From assembly GCA_903928275.1 (NCBI GenBank), contig CAIYQJ010000246.1:1-26617 (forward strand): 26,617 nt of DNA. The letters are read 5' to 3'. A program made the position numbers and the translations under genes. Positions 21,868 through 26,617 of this stretch are shown here, piece after piece. Every line of letters starts with the position of its first letter. Within the stretch, counting starts at the first letter, position 1. The notes under the pieces are model-generated. The model was not told the origin of the DNA. It saw only the letters and a program-made list of their open reading frames with translations, and searched no databases. This stretch comes from an uncultured Chloroflexota bacterium. GTDB lineage: Bacteria > Chloroflexota > Limnocylindria > Limnocylindrales > CSP1-4.

Positions 21868-24183
21868 ATGGCCTCGCGACCGCGCTCTTCGATCGTCGCT
21901 CCGACATCGATCGTCGACGCGCCGCCGATGCGCCCCGTGCCGCTCGCGGTCGGCCGATCCGTGCCCCGCCGCGATGCGGCGGCCAAGGTCACCGGCGCCG
22001 CCCTGTACACGGATGACCTCGTCGTCCCGGGCGCGTGGCACGGCGTGACGGTCCGCTCCGCCGAGCCACGGGCGCGCCTGATCGCCATCGAGCGGGATCC
22101 CGCGTTCGACTGGTCGCAGGTCGTGTTCCTCACCGCGGCCGATATCCCCGGCGAGAACGTGGTGGCCCTCCTCACGGACGACCAGCCCGTGCTCGTCGCC
22201 GACGAGATCCGCCACGTCTCCGAGCCCGTGGCGCTCATCGCCGCGCCCGATATCGAGACGGCTCGAGCCGCTCGGGACGCCACCCGGCTCCGCACCGAGC
22301 CGCTCCCGCCGGTGCTCGACCCGCTTGCCTCGGAGCGGACGATCGCCCGCTACGAGATCGTCCGCGGCGACGTGGACACGGCGCTCGCGGCGGCCGACCT
22401 CGTGATCGAGGGGACGTACCGGGTCGGCCACCAGGAGCAGCTCTACATCGAGCCGCAGGCGATGATCGCGGTCCCGCGCCCGGAGGGCGGGGTGACGATC
22501 CACGGCTCCCTGCAGTGCCCGTACTACGTGCACACCGCGCTCGGCCGTGCCCTGGGGCTCGACCCGGCCCGCATCGTCGTCATCCAGGAGGAGACGGGCG
22601 GGGGCTTCGGCGGGAAGGAGGAGTTCCCGTCCGGGCTCGCCATCCACGCGTCCATGCTCGCCCTCCGGATCGGCCGCCCGGTGCGGATGGTCTACGACCG
22701 CCACGAGGACATCGTCGCGACGACGAAGCGCCACCCCGCGGTCGTCACGCACCGGACCGGTGTCATGCGCGACGGCCGCCTGGTGGCACAGGACATCGAC
22801 GTGGTCATGGACGCCGGCGCGTACACCACGCTCTCACCGGTCGTGCTGTCGCGCGGCGCGCTGCATGCAGGCGGGCCGTACCTGTGCGCGGACGTGCGGA
22901 TCCGGGCGCGCGCCATGGCGACGAACATGCCGCCGAACGGCGCGTTCCGCGGGTTCGGGGCCCCGCAGACGGAGTTCGCCGCGGAGATGCAGGTGAACCG
23001 GATCGCGGAGGCGCTCGGCATCTCTCCCGCCGCGCTCCGTCGCCGCTGGGCCTACCGCGCTGGCGACGCGACGCCCACGGGGCAGGTGCTGAAGTCGAGC
23101 GTGGCCGCAGTCGAGGTGCTCGACCGGGCGGTGGAGGCGAGCGGCTTTGAGCAGGCCCGAGCGGCCCGCAGCGATCACCGCGGGGTGGCGACGTTTGCCG
23201 GGCACGAGGGCGCCGTGGCACCTGATGGCGTGGCGGTGGTCGGCGGGGGCCCGCGGTTCGCGCGCGGGATCGGCCTCGCCCTCGGCTGGCACGGGGCCGG
23301 GTTCACGGGCAGCGGGGAGGCGTACCTCGCGAGCATCGCGGGCGTGGACCTGACCGCCGCGGGATCCATCCGGGTCCTGACGGACTCGACCGAGATCGGG
23401 CAGGGGTCGCGGACGGTCCTCGCCCAGCTCGCGGCCGACGCGCTCGGGGTGCCCGTGGACGACGTGGAGGTCGCCCCGATCGACACGTCGGTCGTCCCGA
23501 ACAGCGGCCCCACCGTCGCGTCACGGACGACGATGATCGTGGGCGCGCTCGTGATGCGGGCCGCCGAGCGCCTCCGCGCGGAGGTCGAGGCTCGCACGGG
23601 ACGGCCCTTCGCCGACAGTTACGCGGCTGACGTCCGGGCCCATGGCCCCGCGCGCGTCGACGAGCGGTTCGCGGGCTTCCCGGGGATCGAGTGGGACGCC
23701 GAGCGGTATCGCGGCGACGCCTACCCGTGCTTCAGCTGGGCGAGTGCCGTCGCGGAGGTCGACGTCGACCTCGACACCGGCGAGGTCGCTGTCCGATCTG
23801 TCGTGCAGGCGGTCGACGCCGGACGGATCGTGAACCCGGTGCTCGCGGCAGGCCAGGTGGAGGGCGGCACGCTCCAGGCGGTCGGGTACGCGACGATCGA
23901 GGAGATGAAGGTCGCCGACGGACGCTTCCTCAATGACCGCCTCGCCACGTACGTCATCCCCACGGCTCTCGACGCGCCGCGGATCGATGCGCTGTTCGTC
24001 GAGGCTCCCTTCCTCGACGTCCCGCATGGCGCGAAGGGCCTCGGCGAGCTCCCGATGGACATCCCGGCCGCGGCGGTCGTCACGGCGATCCACGACGCCA
24101 CCGGCGCCTGGATCCACGACCTGCCGGCGACGCCGGAGCGTGTGCTCGCGGCGATCCTCGCTGCCGAGGAGGCCGGCGCGTGA
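21868..24183 (+). CDS. Xanthine dehydrogenase-family molybdopterin-binding subunit
   Basis: 771 residues; large catalytic subunit of a molybdenum hydroxylase, oxidising a purine or other N-heterocycle or aldehyde with water as oxygen source. Seen: an N-terminal alpha/beta domain beginning VGRSVPRRDAAAKVTGAALYTDDL, the Moco-contact motif EETGGGFGGKEEFPSG (residues 241-256), AFRGFGAPQTEF (359-370), GQGSRTVLAQLAADALGV, and GAKGLGELPMD near the C-terminus with the catalytic Glu727. The AFRGFG loop is of xanthine/aldehyde oxidase type, not the CO dehydrogenase AYRCSFR type. ATG 21868 is chosen, though ATG 21928 (MRPVPLAVGRSVPR) is nearly as likely; neither has a good ribosome site. It is the first gene of an operon with the FeS/FAD subunit. 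The substrate is unknown; the nearby YgfK-like gene favours purines. Confidence 0.9.
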   Translation: MASRPRSSIVAPTSIVDAPPMRPVPLAVGRSVPRRDAAAKVTGAALYTDDLVVPGAWHGVTVRSAEPRARLIAIERDPAFDWSQVVFLTAADIPGENVVALLTDDQPVLVADEIRHVSEPVALIAAPDIETARAARDATRLRTEPLPPVLDPLASERTIARYEIVRGDVDTALAAADLVIEGTYRVGHQEQLYIEPQAMIAVPRPEGGVTIHGSLQCPYYVHTALGRALGLDPARIVVIQEETGGGFGGKEEFPSGLAIHASMLALRIGRPVRMVYDRHEDIVATTKRHPAVVTHRTGVMRDGRLVAQDIDVVMDAGAYTTLSPVVLSRGALHAGGPYLCADVRIRARAMATNMPPNGAFRGFGAPQTEFAAEMQVNRIAEALGISPAALRRRWAYRAGDATPTGQVLKSSVAAVEVLDRAVEASGFEQARAARSDHRGVATFAGHEGAVAPDGVAVVGGGPRFARGIGLALGWHGAGFTGSGEAYLASIAGVDLTAAGSIRVLTDSTEIGQGSRTVLAQLAADALGVPVDDVEVAPIDTSVVPNSGPTVASRTTMIVGALVMRAAERLRAEVEARTGRPFADSYAADVRAHGPARVDERFAGFPGIEWDAERYRGDAYPCFSWASAVAEVDVDLDTGEVAVRSVVQAVDAGRIVNPVLAAGQVEGGTLQAVGYATIEEMKVADGRFLNDRLATYVIPTALDAPRIDALFVEAPFLDVPHGAKGLGELPMDIPAAAVVTAIHDATGAWIHDLPATPERVLAAILAAEEAGA

Positions 24184-25652
24184 CGACCGGGATGGAGCCG
24201 ATCCGTTTCACGGTCAACGGCCGGCCTGCTGCCGTCGCCGTTCCCGGCGGGCGGCGGCTCCTCGACGTGCTGCGCATCGACCTCGGCCTGACCGGGTCCA
24301 AGGAGGGCTGCGGCGAGGGCGAGTGCGGCGCCTGCTCGGTCCTCCTCGACGGCGTCGTCGTGAACAGCTGCCTCGTGCCGGTCTGCCAGGCGGCGGGCCA
24401 CGAGGTCCGGACGGTCGAGGGTCTGGCGGCGGACGGCCGGCTCCATCCGCTGCAGGCGGCGCTCCTCGAGACCGGGGGCGTCCAGTGCGGCATCTGCACG
24501 CCCGGGATGCTCATGGCCGGCGTCGCATTCCTCGACGCCGGGGCCGCGGGCTCTACTCCGGCCAACGTGACCCCCATGGACGCCGCGATCCGCGAGGCGA
24601 TCTCCGGCAACCTCTGCCGCTGCACGGGGTACGCGCGGATCGTCGAGGCGATCCGGCTCGCGGCGGAAGGCCGGGTCGGGGCTATTGCCGCCCCGGGATC
24701 GAACGGCGCGATGGCCGCCGCGCCGGCCGACGGCATGTCCGCGCCGGTCGCCCCGCTGCACGCGACCGACGTGCCCGGCGCTGAACGGGATCCCGGCCGC
24801 GCGATCAGCGGCGATCCGGGCGCCGACAGCCCGCGGACTCTCGCCGAGGCGTACGCGCTCCTCGCCGAGGGCGGTCGCCGGCCGCTCGCCGGCGGCACGG
24901 ACGCGCTGGTCCAGCAAGCCGCCGGTGTGGCCCGCGCGAGCCGCTTCCTCGACCTGTCGGCGCTCGCCGAGCTTCGTGGGATCCGGCTCGACGGCGACGC
25001 GCTGATCCTCGGGGCGAGCACCACGTACGCCGAGCTGCGCCGGAGCCCGCTCGTGGCCGAGCACGCGGCGGTCCTCGCGGAGCTGGCCGCGGTCGTCGGC
25101 GCAGCCCAGATCCAGGTTCGCGGCACGCTCGGGGGCAACATCGCAACGGCGTCACCGGCCGGAGACAGCCTCCCGGTCCTGCTCGCGCTCGACGCGGAGA
25201 TCGTCGCGGGGAGCCCGCGGGGCGAGCGGACGATCCCGGCAGCGGCCTTCTTCCCGGCCTACCGGCGGACCGCGCTCGCCGCCGACGAGCTCGTCCTCCG
25301 GATCCGTGTCCCGGTGGTCCCCCACCGCACCGTCGCCTTCCGCAAGGTGGGGACCCGGCGCGCGCAGGCGATCAGCGTGGTCGTGATCGCCGTGGCATGG
25401 CACTGGGACGACGGCCACTGGCGCGACGTCCGGATCGCCCTCGGCTCGGTGGCGCCCACGCCGATCCGCGCGCGAGCCACGGAGGCGATCCTCGAGGGAT
25501 CCGCGCCCACCGCGGAAGCGGCCGCGCTCGCCGCCACGACCCTCGCCGCGGAGATCGCCCCCATCGACGACGTGCGCGCCACCGCGGAGCACCGCCGCGC
25601 CGTCGCCGGCCGCATCCTCCACCGGATCATCCGCGACGCCGCCGGCTGGTAA
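24180..25652 (+). CDS. Fused [2Fe-2S] and FAD subunit of a molybdenum hydroxylase
   Basis: 490 residues, electron-transfer subunit for the preceding catalytic subunit. Seen: plant-type [2Fe-2S] site Cys44, Cys49, Cys52 and Cys64 (EGCGEGECGACSVLLDG...NSC); second [2Fe-2S] helical domain with Cys103, Cys106, Cys146 and Cys148 (QCGICTPGM, NLCRCTGY); an Ala/Gly/Pro linker (about 162-215); then the FAD-binding domain with PLAGGTDALVQ (235-245) and RGTLGGNIATASPAGD (314-329), ending in the CO-dehydrogenase flavoprotein C-terminal fold (residues about 375-485). Fusing FeS and FAD parts in one chain is the XdhA arrangement of bacterial xanthine dehydrogenases; here it follows, rather than precedes, the molybdopterin gene. 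GTG 24180 overlaps the previous stop (GTGA), with GAGGAGG shortly upstream, so translation is coupled. Electrons probably go to NAD+ or a ferredoxin. Confidence 0.92.
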   Translation: MTTGMEPIRFTVNGRPAAVAVPGGRRLLDVLRIDLGLTGSKEGCGEGECGACSVLLDGVVVNSCLVPVCQAAGHEVRTVEGLAADGRLHPLQAALLETGGVQCGICTPGMLMAGVAFLDAGAAGSTPANVTPMDAAIREAISGNLCRCTGYARIVEAIRLAAEGRVGAIAAPGSNGAMAAAPADGMSAPVAPLHATDVPGAERDPGRAISGDPGADSPRTLAEAYALLAEGGRRPLAGGTDALVQQAAGVARASRFLDLSALAELRGIRLDGDALILGASTTYAELRRSPLVAEHAAVLAELAAVVGAAQIQVRGTLGGNIATASPAGDSLPVLLALDAEIVAGSPRGERTIPAAAFFPAYRRTALAADELVLRIRVPVVPHRTVAFRKVGTRRAQAISVVVIAVAWHWDDGHWRDVRIALGSVAPTPIRARATEAILEGSAPTAEAAALAATTLAAEIAPIDDVRATAEHRRAVAGRILHRIIRDAAGW

Positions 25653-25739
25653 CGGGGGCCAGGGCGCCGGACCGTACCGAGGGGTACTCAGGGCCGTCCC
25701 CGGGGTGTCGGGGTCATAGGGCTCTCGCGGTGCGGCGGG

Positions 25740-26617
25740 CTACTCCGCGTAGCCGGGGTGCGCCACCCGCGTGCCGCCGCCGGAGGCGGCCGTCGGGATG
25801 TGCGGGAGGGACCCGGCGATCCCGGCGAGCAGGGTCGCCATCACGGCCGCCGGCTGAAGCGACAAGGGCTCCCCGTCTGCGGCCCCGACCGATGTCGCCT
25901 CGACGAGGGCGAACGTGTCGCGGTCCAACACGGCCCGGAAGCCGGGAGCCTCGTACTCGATCCGAACGCGGCGGCCAGTCGGGCCGTGGCGGCGGTCGGC
26001 GCCGTCCGGGCCGATCACGGCGGCACCGACGCCGGAGCGGCCGGTGGCCAGGACGGCCAGCCGGTGGGTCTTCCCGTCGAACCGTCCTTCGATCACCCCA
26101 TCGCCGAGGAGCATGAACGCGTTCGCCGCCTGCGCCTCGAAGTCCGTCCGGTCGAGGTAGAGCCGCGGCTTGTCGCGGTACGGCGTGCCCGACGTCGGAC
26201 AGGGCGTGACGCAGTCGCCGCACTCGTTGCAGAGGTCCGTCAGCACAGCGACCTGGAGCCGCTGGCCGGCGATGAAGGGCGTGGACCCGTCCGCCACCAC
26301 GGCACGGTCCCGGACGACGAGCGCCGGCAGGTCGGCGTGGACCGGCGCCATCTCGTAGGTCATGAGGGCGATGTTGGGGCAGACCCCTACGCACAGGCTG
26401 CAGATCCGGTCACAGTCCAGGCACCGGCTCGCCTCGCGCATCGCTTCCGCAGCCGTGTAGCCGAGGGCGGTCTCGTCGAAGCCGTCGCGGCGATCGGGGG
26501 CGGTGGCCCGGATCGGCATCCTGTACTCGCGCCGGGCACGCCGGACGAGGAGCGCGTGCACCTCTGAAGGCCCGGCCTGTTCCGCGTGCCCGGGCCCGGC
26601 CACGGCGCCGGCGGCGA
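25740..26617 (-). CDS. YgfK-like iron-sulfur protein, C-terminal part (cut by the window end)
   Basis: The minus-strand frame is open to the window edge, so the gene starts outside; only about 290 C-terminal residues are visible. Seen, counting from the in-frame GTG at 26603: a helical lead-in AAEAMREASRCLDCDRICSLC with Cys61, Cys64, Cys68, Cys71 and Cys75 (VGVCPNIAL), and a second site NECGDCVTPCPTSGTPYRDKPRLYL with Cys125, Cys128, Cys131 and Cys135. This pattern, including CNECG-C...CP-G-PY-DK, matches the C-terminus of E. coli YgfK, a protein of about 1,000 residues with glutamate-synthase-like NAD(P)/FAD domains, long called a putative selenate reductase subunit and linked to selenium-dependent molybdenum hydroxylases and purine use. 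The tail beyond residue 190 is less conserved. It converges on the molybdenum hydroxylase genes; no strong terminator is seen in the 87-base gap. Confidence 0.8.
   Translation of the reverse strand, partial: AAGAVAGPGHAEQAGPSEVHALLVRRARREYRMPIRATAPDRRDGFDETALGYTAAEAMREASRCLDCDRICSLCVGVCPNIALMTYEMAPVHADLPALVVRDRAVVADGSTPFIAGQRLQVAVLTDLCNECGDCVTPCPTSGTPYRDKPRLYLDRTDFEAQAANAFMLLGDGVIEGRFDGKTHRLAVLATGRSGVGAAVIGPDGADRRHGPTGRRVRIEYEAPGFRAVLDRDTFALVEATSVGAADGEPLSLQPAAVMATLLAGIAGSLPHIPTAASGGGTRVAHPGYAE

Noticed and set aside
19440..22295. A 951-residue fusion of kinase-region sequence with the KdpE-like regulator
   Set aside because: Only the last 240 residues are coherent (KdpE). The rest is the off-frame of the kinase gene; the ATGA overlap shows two separate proteins.
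21868..24183. Carbon monoxide dehydrogenase large subunit
   Set aside because: The active-site loop is AFRGFG, not the AYRCSFR loop of form I CO dehydrogenases, and the FeS and FAD parts are fused rather than separate.
1..26617. Search for a defence system, phage or mobile island, CRISPR array or tRNA
   Set aside because: No repeat array, integrase, transposase, nuclease/helicase cluster or cloverleaf was seen, and base composition looks even throughout.

Overview
The window is a strongly GC-rich stretch (not counted, but clearly well above 65%) of an ordinary, densely coded bacterial chromosome: about 20 protein genes on both strands, short spacers, start-stop overlaps, GTG starts and many promoters of leaderless type. 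I saw no tRNA, rRNA, CRISPR array, insertion sequence or phage gene. The gene mix fits a soil or freshwater Chloroflexota lineage (Limnocylindria-like) or, less likely, an actinobacterium; no marker gene settles this.

Left part (1-3900): a secreted glutamic peptidase of the G1/eqolisin family, an intracellular protein with two copies of one small module, a secreted papain/C39-like protein and a PaiB-type FMN-binding protein. A 588-base stretch (3298-3885) follows; it holds a strong hairpin, one small membrane-peptide ORF and two more hairpins.

Middle (3900-17000): a translationally coupled ornithine carbamoyltransferase-carbamate kinase pair (citrulline to ATP) diverges from an aromatic/aspartate-type aminotransferase. 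Next come a degenerate receiver-like protein with conserved-looking cysteines, a secreted NHL beta-propeller, an alpha/alpha-toroid protein, a membrane-anchored alpha/beta hydrolase, an L-2-hydroxyglutarate oxidase-like flavoenzyme diverging from a 14-TM MFS transporter, and a secreted metallophosphoesterase. The flavoenzyme/MFS divergent promoter is a 42-bp near-perfect palindrome whose two ends are the two -10 boxes.

Right part (17000-21750), all on the minus strand: a histidine kinase lacking the N-terminal KdpD domain, a KdpE-type regulator (ATGA overlap), a small unknown gene with its own leaderless promoter, and an 8-bp-overlapping KimA/YdaO-like APC permease. No KdpFABC pump is visible. 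The likely reading is a potassium-control module in which Kdp-type signalling has been attached to a KimA-like carrier.

Right end (21868-26617): a two-gene molybdenum hydroxylase (xanthine dehydrogenase family; molybdopterin subunit, then a fused [2Fe-2S]+FAD subunit, GTGA overlap), convergent with the 3' end of a YgfK-like iron-sulfur protein that runs off the window. YgfK-type proteins accompany selenium-dependent molybdenum hydroxylases and purine breakdown in other bacteria, so this end may be the edge of such a cluster.

The most interesting signals are the Kdp-KimA module, the recurrent TANNNT-6/7 nt-ATG leaderless promoters, the symmetric divergent promoter with an eight-codon leader ORF, a hairpin over the ribosome-binding site of the metallophosphoesterase, and several long GC hairpins without a U-tract.
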